DNA of 64,000 bases from Phytohabitans maris (GCF_031085175.1 NZ_JAVHUY010000056.1:1-64000), one strand, 5' to 3'; counted from the stretch's first letter, positions 34,484-43,074 are shown. Translations and numbers: made by a program. Notes: a model not told the origin generated them from the sequence alone.

Positions 34484-35731
34484 TCAGGCGGCGTCGTGCC
34501 GCCGGCCGCCGGTCTCGGCGGCGAGGGCGGCCACCGCGCGGTCGATGTCTTCGCCGGTGCTGCCGAGGCCGAAGCTGATCCGCAGCAGGGCCGCCGGCCC
34601 GGTGCCGCAGTCGCCGCCCGGTGCGGCCGCGACGCCGGCCAGGCGGCGGGTGAACGGGTGCGCGCAGAACTGCCCGGCCCGCACCCCGACGCCGTGGTCG
34701 GCACCGAGCCGCTCGGCGACCGCGGCGACGTCGTGCCCGGGCAGCGCGACCGAGACGATGCCGACCCGCGGGTGGCCGGGGTCGAAGAGGCTCACCGGCA
34801 CCGCCGCCGGTACCGCCGCCAGCCCGGCCAGCAGCCGCTCCAGCAGCTCCCGCTCGTGCGCGTGCAGCGCCTCCCGGTCGGCGTCGGCGATCGCCTCGCA
34901 CACGGCGGCGAGCGAGGCGGCGCCGAGCAGGTTGGGCGTACCGCCCTCGTGGCGCGCCGGGCCGGTCGCCCAGGTCACGTCGCCGGCGCGGTCGCCCACC
35001 GCGGCGCTCGCGCCCCCGCCGCGCAGGTACGGCTCGGCCGCGTCCAGCCAGTCCGCCCGGCCGACCAGCACGCCGGCGCCGAACGGGGCGTACAGCTTGT
35101 GCCCGGAGAACGCCAGGTAGTCGGCGCCCAGGGCGTCCATGTCGACCGGCCGGTGCGGGGCGAGCTGGGCCGCGTCGACGACCACCCGGGCGCCGTACCC
35201 GCGGGCGACGTCGGCGAGGCGGCGTACCGGCCAGAGCTCGCCGGTGACGTTGCTGGCGCCGGTCACCGCGAGCACCGCCGGCCCGGCGATCCCGGCCAGC
35301 GCCCGGTCGAGCAGGTCGGCGGCGGCGTCCGGGTCGGGTGGCGCCGGCAGGCGTACCGGGTCCGGCCAGGGCAGCAGGTTGGCGTGGTGCTCCCCGTCGA
35401 AGACCACCGTCGTGGTGCCGGGCGGCAGGGCGCGGGCCAGCAGGTTGAGCGCGTCGGTCGTGTTGCGGGTGAACACGACCGCGTCGCCGGCCCGCGCGCC
35501 GGCGAAGTCGCCGACCGCCTGCCGGGCCCGCTCGTACTCCAGAGTGGACCTGCCGGAGCGCACCCCGGCGCCGCGGTGGACGCTGCCGTACCAGGGCAGC
35601 AGCCGCTCCACGGCCTCGGCCGCGACCCGGGCACAGGGGGCGGACGCGGCGTAGTCGAGGTGGGCGAAGCGCACGGTCGCACCGGAACGCAGCCGGACGG
35701 GCAGATCGGCGCCGACGATGTCGAGCGTCAT
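34484..35731 (-). CDS. Class V aminotransferase (cysteine desulfurase-like)
   Basis: 415 residues of fold-type I PLP enzyme. The PLP lysine is probably Lys212 in SGHKLYAPFGAG, the phosphate-binding segment is TRNTTDALN and the pyridine-stacking region is DGEHHANLLPW. Cysteine desulfurases and isopenicillin-epimerase-like enzymes share this fold; a catalytic cysteine loop may be GQFCAHPF near 360. A SAM-IV riboswitch in its leader ties it to sulfur amino-acid metabolism. GGAGG lies seven bases before the ATG, within reach of riboswitch control. The reaction is not certain. Confidence 0.85.
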   Translation of the reverse strand: MTLDIVGADLPVRLRSGATVRFAHLDYAASAPCARVAAEAVERLLPWYGSVHRGAGVRSGRSTLEYERARQAVGDFAGARAGDAVVFTRNTTDALNLLARALPPGTTTVVFDGEHHANLLPWPDPVRLPAPPDPDAAADLLDRALAGIAGPAVLAVTGASNVTGELWPVRRLADVARGYGARVVVDAAQLAPHRPVDMDALGADYLAFSGHKLYAPFGAGVLVGRADWLDAAEPYLRGGGASAAVGDRAGDVTWATGPARHEGGTPNLLGAASLAAVCEAIADADREALHAHERELLERLLAGLAAVPAAVPVSLFDPGHPRVGIVSVALPGHDVAAVAERLGADHGVGVRAGQFCAHPFTRRLAGVAAAPGGDCGTGPAALLRISFGLGSTGEDIDRAVAALAAETGGRRHDAA

Positions 35732-35745
35732 GAGGAGACCTCCGC

Positions 35746-35865
35746 GGGCTCACGCTTACCCGCGGCGCGGCTCGGCCGCGGGCCTGGTCGTCACCCGGGG
35801 CACCCCACCGTGAACACGAGGGTTGCCGGCCAGCGAGCCGGGGCTTGGCGCTGGCGCTCTTGACC
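35746..35865 (-). ncRNA. SAM-IV riboswitch
   Basis: On the minus strand, reading from 35865, the aptamer begins GGTCAAGAGCGCCAGCG. The conserved core runs CCAAGCCCCGGC, then GCTGGCCGGCAACCC, then GGTGGGGTGCCCCGGGTGA, then CGACCAGG. A GC hairpin and the pseudoknot strand GGGTAAGCGTGAGCCC follow. This matches the published SAM-IV aptamer of actinobacteria almost base for base in the core. It ends 15 bases before the ATG at 35731, so S-adenosylmethionine probably blocks the ribosome site. The assignment is from memory of the family and was not run through a covariance model. Confidence 0.9.
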
Positions 35866-36027
35866 GCTGCTGATGTTACCGCACCATCCGGTGTCGAGAA
35901 TTGGCCGCCCCGGTTACCCACAAAGTGGGAAGCTTCCCCGCTGCCGTACCGAAGTCCGGGTTTCAGCCGTTGCGCGTCTAGGGGTCATCGCTTCCCCACC
36001 ATGGGCAACCAACCGGAGGTTTGATTC

Positions 36028-37374
36028 ATGACGACGGCCACCCGCCGCCGCATCTCCCGCACGGGCCGCCGCATCGGGGCCGCGACCGCCGCGCTGCTGG
36101 CCGTGGCCGCACCCACCACGCTGGCCGGGCCCGCCCCGGCGGCGTCCGCGGCCGCCCGGTCCGACTGCGCCGACGCCCGGTTCACCGCCCGCTCCGTGGC
36201 GGACCTGCTCAAGCTCAGCGTCCTGGACGTCGACCCGCTCGGGCTGGACCTGCCGGCCCTGCTCGACGCCCGCCTCGGCGCCGCGCGAGGCGAGGCCGAC
36301 AGCACCGCGAAGCCGTACAAGACGTCCGCGCAGGCCACCTACGCCGACGCCAAGCTGCTCGGCCAGCAGCTGCCCGGCCTGCCGGTGCCGACCGCGGTGG
36401 CCAGCCAGCAGGCGCCCCGGTCGACCGAAGGGGCCGCGGCCAAGGCCCTCGGCCCGCACGAGGTGTCGCTCGGCTCGTTGAAGGCGGCCGGGCTGCTCGA
36501 CGTCGACCTCGGCAAGTCGACGGCCGAGGCCCACTGGGAGGACGCGTACCGGTGCGGCCGGACCGGGCCGCTGACCCGCTCGTCGACCACGCTCGCCGAC
36601 GTCAAGGTGCTCGGCGGCGGCGGGACGGTCCCGGCGATGCAGGCGGTCACCCGGGGCACCGGGGCCGCGAGGAAGACCAGCCTGGTCCGGCTCGGCCCGA
36701 GCATCGCCGCCCAGACCACGACGGACGTCGTACCCCTGGGTCGTGACCGGACCGGGGTGGCCGCCGGCGCGGGTGCCGCGCTGACCGACCTGTCGCTGTT
36801 CGCCGGCACCGCCCAGGAGATCTCGGTCAAGGTCGTCACCCAGCCGAAGCTGATCGCGGTGGCCAGCGGCTCGGCCAAGGACTCCGTGGTCAGCTACCAG
36901 CCCGCGGTCCTGAAGGTCACCGCGGCCGGCCAGCCGGTGGCGAACCTCGACTCCGCCGGCACCAGCGTCTCGCTGGACCTCTTCGGGCGGCTGGCACCGG
37001 GCTACAGCACCGCCCGCCGGGGCAGCTCGCTGCTGACCGTGCGGCTGTCCCTCGGCGACCTGCGGCAGGAGGTCACCGACCGCAAGGTCACGGCCGAGGC
37101 GGCCAGCCTCCGCCTCGAAGTGCGGCTCGGCTACGCGCGCCTGCTCGACCTGGCCATCGGATACCTGGCCGTCGAGGCCACGGCACCGGTCATGCGGGCC
37201 GCGCCGCCGCCCACCGACCGTTCGGACGGCGGCTCGGGCGGCTCGGACGGCACGCTGGCGGTGACCGGCGCGAAGACCGCCGCCGTCGCCGGTGTCGGTG
37301 GTGGCCTGCTCGCCACCGGTGCCGTCGTCCTCCTGCTCGCCCGGCGGCGGCGCGTGCGGCTCACCGTCGAGTGA
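36028..37374 (+). CDS. Sortase-anchored (LAxTG) surface protein
   Basis: 448 residues. It opens with a basic, alanine-rich signal peptide (1-43). A long domain of unknown function (about 45-385) contains a Cys pair (Cys47 and a later CGR). A Ser/Gly-rich linker, the sorting signal LAVTG, a hydrophobic helix (VAGVGGGLLATGAVVLLLA) and a basic tail (RRRRVRLTVE) follow. This is the class E-type sorting signal of actinomycetes. GGAGG stands nine bases before the ATG. It may belong to the SCO1860-like group; that is not certain. Confidence 0.82.
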   Translation: MTTATRRRISRTGRRIGAATAALLAVAAPTTLAGPAPAASAAARSDCADARFTARSVADLLKLSVLDVDPLGLDLPALLDARLGAARGEADSTAKPYKTSAQATYADAKLLGQQLPGLPVPTAVASQQAPRSTEGAAAKALGPHEVSLGSLKAAGLLDVDLGKSTAEAHWEDAYRCGRTGPLTRSSTTLADVKVLGGGGTVPAMQAVTRGTGAARKTSLVRLGPSIAAQTTTDVVPLGRDRTGVAAGAGAALTDLSLFAGTAQEISVKVVTQPKLIAVASGSAKDSVVSYQPAVLKVTAAGQPVANLDSAGTSVSLDLFGRLAPGYSTARRGSSLLTVRLSLGDLRQEVTDRKVTAEAASLRLEVRLGYARLLDLAIGYLAVEATAPVMRAAPPPTDRSDGGSGGSDGTLAVTGAKTAAVAGVGGGLLATGAVVLLLARRRRVRLTVE

Positions 37375-37423
37375 CCCGGCGCGCCCCGGCGCGCGACGAT
37401 CCCCGGGCGGATGCCGGCGCCGT

Positions 37424-37816
37424 CTACTCAGGACGGTGGTCCGGCTCCCCCGGGGTGATCGAGAGCAGGTAGAGGCGGTCGCTGAGGTCGCGGGCGAGGC
37501 CGGCCAGGTCGGCGTGCTCGCCGAGGCCGAACAGGCCCATCGCGCAGTGCAGCCCGGCCACCAGCATCGCGCCGTGCTCGCCCCAGAGCGAGCGGTGCCG
37601 GACGATCCGGAGGGCGACCGCGCCCAGGTGCGACCGGACCGCGATCCGGTCGACGTCCGGCTGGCGCAGCGTGGGCAGCAGGCCGGTGTCGATGGCGCGG
37701 CACACCTCCCAGGCCGCCGCCTGCGCCGGCGTCATCCTGGCCGGCGCCCGCCTGGACCTCAGCACGAGCACCGGCCGGGCCCGGCGCCGCCGCACGGGTG
37801 GGCGGCGCCCGGTCAT
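37424..37816 (-). CDS. Conserved hypothetical partner of the ArsR regulator
   Basis: 130 residues, with a basic N-terminal tail (about 1-28) and a helical body, AAWEVCRAIDTGLLPTLRQPDVDRIAVRSHLGAVALRIVRHRSLWGEHGAML...DLSDRLYLLS. No known family is recognised. A clear paralogue is at 43143-43472. The ATG overlaps the ArsR stop (ATGA), so the two are co-translated. The same partner lies beside the duplicated ArsR leader on the other side of the gas-vesicle genes, so a role in that regulation is likely. Confidence 0.75.
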   Translation of the reverse strand: MTGRRPPVRRRRARPVLVLRSRRAPARMTPAQAAAWEVCRAIDTGLLPTLRQPDVDRIAVRSHLGAVALRIVRHRSLWGEHGAMLVAGLHCAMGLFGLGEHADLAGLARDLSDRLYLLSITPGEPDHRPE

Positions 37817-38172
37817 GCCGCCCGCTCCTGCGCGCCGCCCGGCTCCGCCGGCTCGTCGCGGAGCGCGTCGAGCAGCTCGGCCTGGCTCGCCAGCAGCCCG
37901 GTCAGGAAGCTGCGCGCCGCACCCATCAGCTCGGCCACGTCCGGGCCGGCGAGGGCGTAGAGGACGGTGTTGCCCTCCCGGGTCGAGGTCACGATCCCGG
38001 CCCGGCGCAGCACCGCGAGCTGCTGGGACAGGCTCGACGCCTCGATCTCGACCGCGCCGAGCAGGTCTCGCACCTGCAGCGGCCCGTCACCCAGCAGCTC
38101 GAGCACCCGGATCCGGACCGGATGTCCCAGCGTCCGGAAGAACTCGGCCTTGGCCTGGTACAGCGGAACCAT
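37813..38172 (-). CDS. ArsR family transcriptional regulator
   Basis: 119 residues. Winged helix-turn-helix at about 10-80: FFRTLGHPVRIRVLELLGDGPLQVRDLLGAVEIEASSLSQQLAVLRRAGIVTSTREGNTVLYAL. No metal-binding CxC motif is visible, so it is not a classical metal sensor. I use the ATG at 38172 (MVPLYQAKAEF) because the duplicated copy at 43075 starts at exactly this residue; an upstream in-frame ATG at 38193 is possible. The palindrome TTGAAGAN2TCTTCAA at 38203-38218 is the probable operator. It probably controls the gas-vesicle cluster, because the same palindrome precedes it. Confidence 0.88.
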   Translation of the reverse strand: MVPLYQAKAEFFRTLGHPVRIRVLELLGDGPLQVRDLLGAVEIEASSLSQQLAVLRRAGIVTSTREGNTVLYALAGPDVAELMGAARSFLTGLLASQAELLDALRDEPAEPGGAQERAA

Positions 38173-38202
38173 CACACCACTCCGGACAGACACGCGACGC
38201 GA

Positions 38203-38218
38203 TTGAAGACCTCTTCAA
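38203..38218. promoter_or_regulatory. ArsR operator candidate
   Basis: TTGAAGACCTCTTCAA, a perfect palindrome with a two-base centre, 31 bp upstream of the ArsR start. A sister site is at 43026-43041. Confidence 0.7.
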
Positions 38219-38300
38219 ATGCATCATTCCACATACGTGTCCGCGGAGTGGCCCGGGCCACCGCGCGGCCCCGGGCCGTCGGGGCCGCCGGCGCCGGCCG

Positions 38301-39257
38301 CTACCGCACGAAGTGACCCGGGCCGTACACCTGCCAGGTGGTCGTCTTCGGGTCGCGGATCGACTGGTACGGCACCCGGAAGCGGAACGCCTGGCTGGTC
38401 GTCCGCTTGATCGCCCAGAGCGTCGAGCGGCTGCCCGCCCGGTCCCAGGCTATGCCCTGGCCCTCGACGCCGGGCAGCGCCACGGTGGCGACCCACTCCA
38501 GCTCGCCGCCGGCCTGGGGCAGCCGCATGACGTACGCCTCGCCGAGGTCGTGGCCGGTCAGCCAGAGCCGCCCGTCCGGACCCCACGAACCGCCGGAGTT
38601 GCTCATCGGCTTGAAGCGGTCGAGGATCGGCTTCGGGATCGTCCAGGACTCGACCACCTGGAAGTCGTCGTCGAGCTTGACGACCTGCGTGTTGTACGTG
38701 CCGCCGTAGGGCTCGGTCTGCCCGCTCGGCACGATGTCGTAGTTGGCGAACCCGGCCCACCACGCGCCGTCGTACCGGTCGAGCCAGGTGAGCGAGCCGC
38801 GGAAGATGCCGAAGCTGTACGTGTGGACGTGCCGCATGGTCCGGGTGTCGAAGACCTCGACCGAGCTCTCCATCGGGGAGTCGGAGTAGTTGGAGTGCGC
38901 GGCGTAGAGCTTGCCGCCGACCACGACGCCGCTGTCCATGTGGATCATCGGACCGCCGCTCTCGGCCGCGAACTGGAGCAGCGGCTGGCCGGTGGCCCGG
39001 TCGTGCTTGGTGACGCGCCGGTTGTCGACCACGTAGAAGTAGCGGTCGTCCACGGCGACGCCCTGGTTGGCGTCGAAGGTGTCGTAGGTGCGGTCGAGCG
39101 TGGCCGTGAAGACCGGCGGCTCGGCGGCGGCCGCCACCGGCACCTCCGCGGCCCGCGGTGCGGCGCCGGCCGGAGCCAGCGACCCGGCGAGCGCGAGTGC
39201 CCCGGCGGCGGCCGCGGCCGCCACGCCGGCGACGATCCTGGTACGTGCGGTGAGCAT
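38301..39257 (-). CDS. Secreted propeller-like protein of unknown function
   Basis: 318 residues. Signal peptide (about 1-32, MLTARTRIVAGVAAAAAAGALALAG). The mature part has repeated aspartate- and tyrosine-rich strands (VDDRYFYVVDNRRVTKHDRATGQPL, VFDTRTMRHVHTYSFG, WAGFANYDIVPSG, WGPDGRLWLTGHDLG) that look like a six-bladed propeller without a named family. The start at 39257 has GGGAGGG four bases upstream; a longer reading from 39353 lacks a ribosome site. Confidence 0.75.
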   Translation of the reverse strand: MLTARTRIVAGVAAAAAAGALALAGSLAPAGAAPRAAEVPVAAAAEPPVFTATLDRTYDTFDANQGVAVDDRYFYVVDNRRVTKHDRATGQPLLQFAAESGGPMIHMDSGVVVGGKLYAAHSNYSDSPMESSVEVFDTRTMRHVHTYSFGIFRGSLTWLDRYDGAWWAGFANYDIVPSGQTEPYGGTYNTQVVKLDDDFQVVESWTIPKPILDRFKPMSNSGGSWGPDGRLWLTGHDLGEAYVMRLPQAGGELEWVATVALPGVEGQGIAWDRAGSRSTLWAIKRTTSQAFRFRVPYQSIRDPKTTTWQVYGPGHFVR

Positions 39258-39644
39258 GCGTCCCTCCCACAAGTTGATCTCGTAGGAGACGTTGTCGGAC
39301 TCACCTCTCCGCGAGTCGACGCCATCACGACCAGCCGGTGAACCGCCATCCAACCCCTAGCCAGGCCGCGCCTTCGGACAACGGCGACGCCCGGAGGCCT
39401 TGCCCCGCCGCGGGGCCCGGCGTCGCGGTGTCGCTCGCCACCGGCTGACCGGCCGGACGTCGGTCCGATGTAGAGCCGCGACCCGGCGGGCCGGTACGCT
39501 GACCGCGACCGGTGCCGGTGGCGGCTGCCCCGTCCGGCGCGCGGTTGGGCTGGCGACCGGCTATCTCCCCCCGGAGGCCGGTCGTCCGCTCAGGGGGTCG
39601 GGGTGGCGCCGTCCTCGGCCGCAGGATGCCGGGCGCCCCGCAGG
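39258..39644. other. Intergenic stretch without recognised features
   Basis: 387 bp between the secreted propeller-like gene's start and the 3' end of the gas-vesicle operon. No gene, strong hairpin or repeat was recognised. The part near 39258-39310 should hold the promoter of the secreted protein. Confidence 0.5.
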
Positions 39645-39884
39645 TCACCGACCGCCGGACTGCGACCGCTCCAGCCGGTCGAGCAGCTCCTCCTCGGCCG
39701 CGTCGAACTCCGCCTCGCTGATCCGGCCCGACTCCAGCAGCAGCGCCAGCTCGCGGAGCCGGGCCCGGACCAGCGCCGGGTCGCCGTGCTCCCGCTCGGC
39801 CGCCTCGGCCACCTTGCCGGCCACCCACGCGACGCCGCGCACCGGTGCCAGCGGCAGCGTCACCAGGCCGGTGAGCAGACCCAC
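39645..39884 (-). CDS. gvpG: Gas vesicle protein GvpG
   Basis: 79 residues with the GvpG pattern: LPLAPVRGVAWVAGKV at the N-terminus, then a charged coiled region ending SGRISEAEFDAAEEELLDRLE. GvpG is an accessory factor needed for assembly. It is the last gene of the minus-strand gas-vesicle operon, 6 bp after a gvpF/L gene. Confidence 0.85.
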   Translation of the reverse strand: MGLLTGLVTLPLAPVRGVAWVAGKVAEAAEREHGDPALVRARLRELALLLESGRISEAEFDAAEEELLDRLERSQSGGR

Positions 39885-39890
39885 AGCCGT

Positions 39891-40655
39891 TCACCCGCCG
39901 GCCGGGACGGTGAAGCTGTACGGCGGCAGCGGGCCGAACGCGTGCACCCGGCACCGGCCGTCCAGGTCGCCGTCGAGGCGCGCCACCTCGGCCAGCACCG
40001 CGTCCAGCCGGTCGTCCGCGACCAGCAGGCTCACGTTGAGCGCGCAGCCGGCCACCTCCGGACCGGCCGACTCGCGCACGGCCAGCGGGCGCAGGGCGCG
40101 CAGCACCCGGTCCGCGTCCAGCGCCGCGCGGGCGCGCAGGGCCGCGGCGACCGCCTCACCCAGGCGCAGCCGGTCCGGGTACGAGCGGGTGGCGCGGCCG
40201 CGCAGCTGGCGTACCGCCGGGTCCTGCTCCGCGACCAGCCGCACCATGACCTCCTCGTCCGGTACCACCTTGACGTTGACCTCGGCGCGGCCGGTGACCT
40301 GCGCGAGGGCGTCGAGGTGGCGGCGGGCGCCACGGACCAGCTCGGCCCGGAGCCGCCCGCCGTCCGGCGCCACCACGCCGAACCGCATCGGCAGCACCGG
40401 CCCCATCCGCCAGACCCGCTCCAGCACCCGCTGGTGGGCCAGCAGGTCGCGGCGGCGGGCGCGCGGCCGGGGCGGGGCCGGTCCGACCACCGCCGCGAGG
40501 GCGCCCGCCCGCACGAGCCGGACGCCCGCGTCGCGCTCGCGTTCCCCGGCCGGGTCGTCCCCGGCGGGGGCCGGATCCGGCTTGCCGGGCGGGTCGGGCG
40601 GCTGGAACGGGTGGTCCGCCGCCACGATCCCGAAGACGTACACCGCCCCGCTCAC
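39891..40655 (-). CDS. Gas vesicle protein GvpF/GvpL, copy 2
   Basis: 254 residues of the GvpF/GvpL family. The start is GAVYVFGIV, the conserved centre is [22 protein letters not shown] and the C-terminal domain has [11 protein letters not shown]...FGPLPPYSF. Accessory or minor wall protein that may help prevent premature GvpA aggregation. The ATG overlaps the gvpA stop (ATGA). It is a paralogue of 41515-42315. Confidence 0.87.
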   Translation of the reverse strand: MSGAVYVFGIVAADHPFQPPDPPGKPDPAPAGDDPAGERERDAGVRLVRAGALAAVVGPAPPRPRARRRDLLAHQRVLERVWRMGPVLPMRFGVVAPDGGRLRAELVRGARRHLDALAQVTGRAEVNVKVVPDEEVMVRLVAEQDPAVRQLRGRATRSYPDRLRLGEAVAAALRARAALDADRVLRALRPLAVRESAGPEVAGCALNVSLLVADDRLDAVLAEVARLDGDLDGRCRVHAFGPLPPYSFTVPAGG

Positions 40656-40981
40656 CGGGAGCTCCGCGCCCGTGCCCGGGTCTGCGGTTCGGGCTCGGTC
40701 AGCCCCTGCGGGAGCGCCGGTGGCAGCGCGGCGACCAGCTCCTCGCGGGCCTGCCGCTGCGCCAGCTCCAGCTGGCCGAGCGCCGCCGCGTACCTCAGAA
40801 ACGTGTCGACGCTGGCGATCACGACCCGCACCTCCACGCGCAGGATCTCGATCCCGATCAGCGACACGCGGACGAAGGCGTCGATGACGATACCTTTGTC
40901 GAGGATCAGCTCCAGGGTGTCGTAGAGGCTGCCCGACCGCCCCGCCGGCGCCATCGGCGCCGCCTGTGCCATGACCGTCAT
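40652..40981 (-). CDS. gvpA: Gas vesicle structural protein GvpA
   Basis: 109 residues. The GvpA core ([51 protein letters not shown], about 19-69) is well kept; this is the amphipathic rib protein of the vesicle wall. The tail (70-109) is P/R/Q-rich. GGGAAGGAGC lies upstream of the start. It lies 19 bp after the GvpJ-GvpK fusion. Of the two GvpA-type genes here this one looks most like the main wall protein. Confidence 0.85.
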   Translation of the reverse strand: MTVMAQAAPMAPAGRSGSLYDTLELILDKGIVIDAFVRVSLIGIEILRVEVRVVIASVDTFLRYAAALGQLELAQRQAREELVAALPPALPQGLTEPEPQTRARARSSR

Positions 40982-41000
40982 GTCATGCTCCTTCCCTTTG

Positions 41001-41522
41001 TCACACTCGCGTTGTCACGGCGCCGCCGACCATCTCGGCGAGCGCCTCGGTCTGCTCCTCCAGCGACATCAGCGCGCGGCCCAGCCGTTCCACCTCGGTC
41101 GCGGAGAGCTCGCCGGCCTCCATCCGGGCCAGCGCCAGGCGTTCCAGCAGCCGGCGGACGAGGTCGACGACGGCGAGGACGAGCCCGGCGAGGCCGGCAC
41201 GCGGGGTGCCCGCCGGTGCCGCCTGGCCCCAGTCCCGGAGCGCTGGTCCGCGGGCCGGTGTCACCGGGGCGCACGGCCACGGCGCCGGTGCTTCCACCGG
41301 GCGCGCCGGGCGCGGGTCCGCCACCGCGGGGGCCGCTCCGCGACCGCCCGGTGCGGGTTGGCCCGCCGTGGCGGTGAGCATCAGGCGCAGGTCCAGGCGC
41401 GCCAGGTCCACGCCGGCCAGGGTGAGCACCACGCTGCCGTCCGCCACGAGGCCGGTGCGGACGAGGCGTTCCAGCGCGTCCACCAGCGCGCCGTCGTCCA
41501 AGGCGAGCCGCCGGTCAGCCAT
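41001..41522 (-). CDS. GvpJ/S-GvpK fusion protein
   Basis: 173 residues with two gas-vesicle domains. Residues 8-50 ([41 protein letters not shown]) match the GvpA-like core of GvpJ/GvpS. Residues about 108-168 ([46 protein letters not shown]) match GvpK. The two are joined by a Pro/Ala-rich linker (54-105). In Streptomyces clusters gvpS/gvpJ and gvpK are separate adjacent genes, so this is a fusion. The start overlaps the upstream gvpF/L end by 8 bp. Both domains look complete. Confidence 0.8.
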   Translation of the reverse strand: MADRRLALDDGALVDALERLVRTGLVADGSVVLTLAGVDLARLDLRLMLTATAGQPAPGGRGAAPAVADPRPARPVEAPAPWPCAPVTPARGPALRDWGQAAPAGTPRAGLAGLVLAVVDLVRRLLERLALARMEAGELSATEVERLGRALMSLEEQTEALAEMVGGAVTTRV

Positions 41523-42315
41523 CCCGCCCGCCCCGGTCCATCACCTGCGCGGCGCTCGGCCGCTCGGCTTCCACGGGCGGGTCGGGGCGCGCGAGGCCGC
41601 GCTGGGCGAAGTGGAAGGGCGCGCGGGGTCCGTCGAGGTCCAGCCGCAGCCCGGCCCCGGAGACCGGGCCACGCAGGCCGTCGGCGGCCCGGTGGAAGGC
41701 CTCCTCGTCCGCGCGCCGCACCAGGCAGACGAACCGCGCCACGCCGTCCACCTCGTACGTGTCCCGGGCGTGCCGGGCCAGCGTGTCCCGTACGAGGCCG
41801 GCCGCCAGCCGGCGCCGCTCCCCCGTCTCCTGGCGCCGGCGCGCCCGGGCCCGGCGCCGCAGCATCCAGGCCGTGCCGTCCAGCGGTTCGCCGTCCGAAG
41901 TGGACGGATCCGGAGCCGGTGGATCGGCCGCCGCCAGCCGTACCTCCCACTCGCCCGCCCCGGCGACCGCGGCGAGCCCGGCGCGCAGCCGCTCCCGGAA
42001 CGCCGACAGCATCACCACGACGTCGGCCTCGCTCGCGCACACCGCGCCGAACCGCACGGGCAGCACCGGAGCCCTGGCGAACACGTCCTCGACGACCCGG
42101 TGGTGCGCCCGCAGCGCGCCGGCCAGCCAACCGTCCTCGCGCAGGTCGGGTCGTTCCCGGGCGGCGCGGAAGCCGGCCAGCTCCACCGGCGAGGTCACCG
42201 CGGCCAGGCCGGCCGACGGCACCACCCGCACCGGTACGCCGTCGATGCCGACCACTGTGTCCACAGTGGAGGCGTCCGGCTCGTCCAGCACGGCGTAGAC
42301 GTACCAGCCGCCCAT
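41515..42315 (-). CDS. Gas vesicle protein GvpF/GvpL, copy 1
   Basis: 266 residues. GGWYVYAVLDEP start, then DGWLAGALRAHHRVVEDVFARAPVLPVRFGAV in the centre, then a C-terminal domain (FVCLVRRADEEAFHRAAD) typical of GvpF/L. The ATG shares its A with the upstream stop (TGATG). It is paralogous to 39891-40655 with clear divergence, matching the usual presence of one GvpF and one GvpL. Confidence 0.87.
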   Translation of the reverse strand: MGGWYVYAVLDEPDASTVDTVVGIDGVPVRVVPSAGLAAVTSPVELAGFRAARERPDLREDGWLAGALRAHHRVVEDVFARAPVLPVRFGAVCASEADVVVMLSAFRERLRAGLAAVAGAGEWEVRLAAADPPAPDPSTSDGEPLDGTAWMLRRRARARRRQETGERRRLAAGLVRDTLARHARDTYEVDGVARFVCLVRRADEEAFHRAADGLRGPVSGAGLRLDLDGPRAPFHFAQRGLARPDPPVEAERPSAAQVMDRGGRDG

Positions 42316-42617
42316 CACGCCTCCGCCCGGCTCGACGCGGGCAGCGCCAGCGACCGCTCCAGGCGTTCCACAGTGGAGCGGAGCTCGCTGTTCTCCCGTG
42401 CCAGGGCGCCGCTGGTCAGGAACGCGTCCCGGGTCCACCAGTCGATGCCCATCTCCCGGGCGGTGTCGACCGAGACGACGAGCAGCCGTACCTTCAGGCT
42501 CAGCAGCTCCACGTCCAGGACGCTCACCATGATGTCACCGGCGACGACGATTCCCTTGTCCAGCACCCGTTCCAGGATGTCGGCGAGCGACTCGCCCGAC
42601 CCCGCCGGCGCCATCAC
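42315..42617 (-). CDS. GvpA/GvpJ family gas vesicle protein
   Basis: 100 residues. Core LADILERVLDKGIVVAGDIMVSVLDVELLSLKVRLLVVSVDTAREMGIDWW (about 11-61) is GvpA-like but differs from canonical GvpA in the second half, closer to GvpJ/GvpS-type minor components. A short coiled tail (about 74-90) follows. Co-translated with gvpO and gvpF/L by overlapping stops and starts. I cannot decide between minor and major wall protein. Confidence 0.75.
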   Translation of the reverse strand: MMAPAGSGESLADILERVLDKGIVVAGDIMVSVLDVELLSLKVRLLVVSVDTAREMGIDWWTRDAFLTSGALARENSELRSTVERLERSLALPASSRAEA

Positions 42618-42919
42618 AGCTCACCCGCCTCGGATCGCGCGTACCGGCGCACCCGCCGGAACGACACGACGTCGCCGCCGGCGTCGGTGTCCACTTCGTA
42701 CGTCGCCAGGAGGCTCGTGGACTGCGGCACCCGTTCCAGCTCGACAATCTCCACGCGCATTCGCCAACCACCATCCGAACGGGCGAGCTCCGACACCGAC
42801 ATCGCCGGGGATCCGGTCAGCTGCGACAGCTGCTCCATCGCCGTGCGGGAAACCGCTACCAGCCCGCCCGTCACCGTGGTCCGCTCGTCAACCATCTGAG
42901 CACACCCCGTATTCATCAC
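42614..42919 (-). CDS. gvpO: Gas vesicle protein GvpO
   Basis: 101 residues. The family part is about 22-97: AMEQLSQLTGSPAMSVSELARSDGGWRMRVEIVELERVPQSTSLLATYEVDTDAGGDVVSFRRVRRYAR, typical of actinobacterial GvpO. First gene of the operon. Start options are 42919 or 42916 (MNTGCAQ) and 42895 (MVDERTT); ribosome sites are weak for all, so the extent of the first 8 residues is uncertain. An ArsR-type operator at 43023-43044 lies about 105 bp upstream. Confidence 0.82.
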   Translation of the reverse strand: MMNTGCAQMVDERTTVTGGLVAVSRTAMEQLSQLTGSPAMSVSELARSDGGWRMRVEIVELERVPQSTSLLATYEVDTDAGGDVVSFRRVRRYARSEAGEL

Positions 42920-43022
42920 TGGTTGCCCCTAGTACGCACACCCCACCGGGGTGGATGACGGCGGTGGGTTCACCCGATCGGGGTTGCGCGGCCACGGCCA
43001 GGCGGGGACGGATAGAATGACG

Positions 43023-43044
43023 CAATTGAAAAGGTCTTCAATTG
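43023..43044. promoter_or_regulatory. ArsR operator candidate between gvpO and the duplicate module
   Basis: The core TTGAAAAGGTCTTCAA (43026-43041) differs from the site at 38203 at two positions and is extended by CAA/TTG on each side. It lies between divergent genes (gvpO minus, leader ORF plus), so one regulator could control both. Confidence 0.65.
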
Positions 43045-43074
43045 CACCGTCCACCGGCGGCTGGGGAGAGCGCG

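Noticed and set aside
30243-35120. Very long plus-strand open frame (over 1600 codons) across the nuclease and aminotransferase genes
   Set aside because: It is the antisense shadow of well-supported minus-strand genes, has biased V/R/G/A composition and no family motifs; such frames are common at this GC content.
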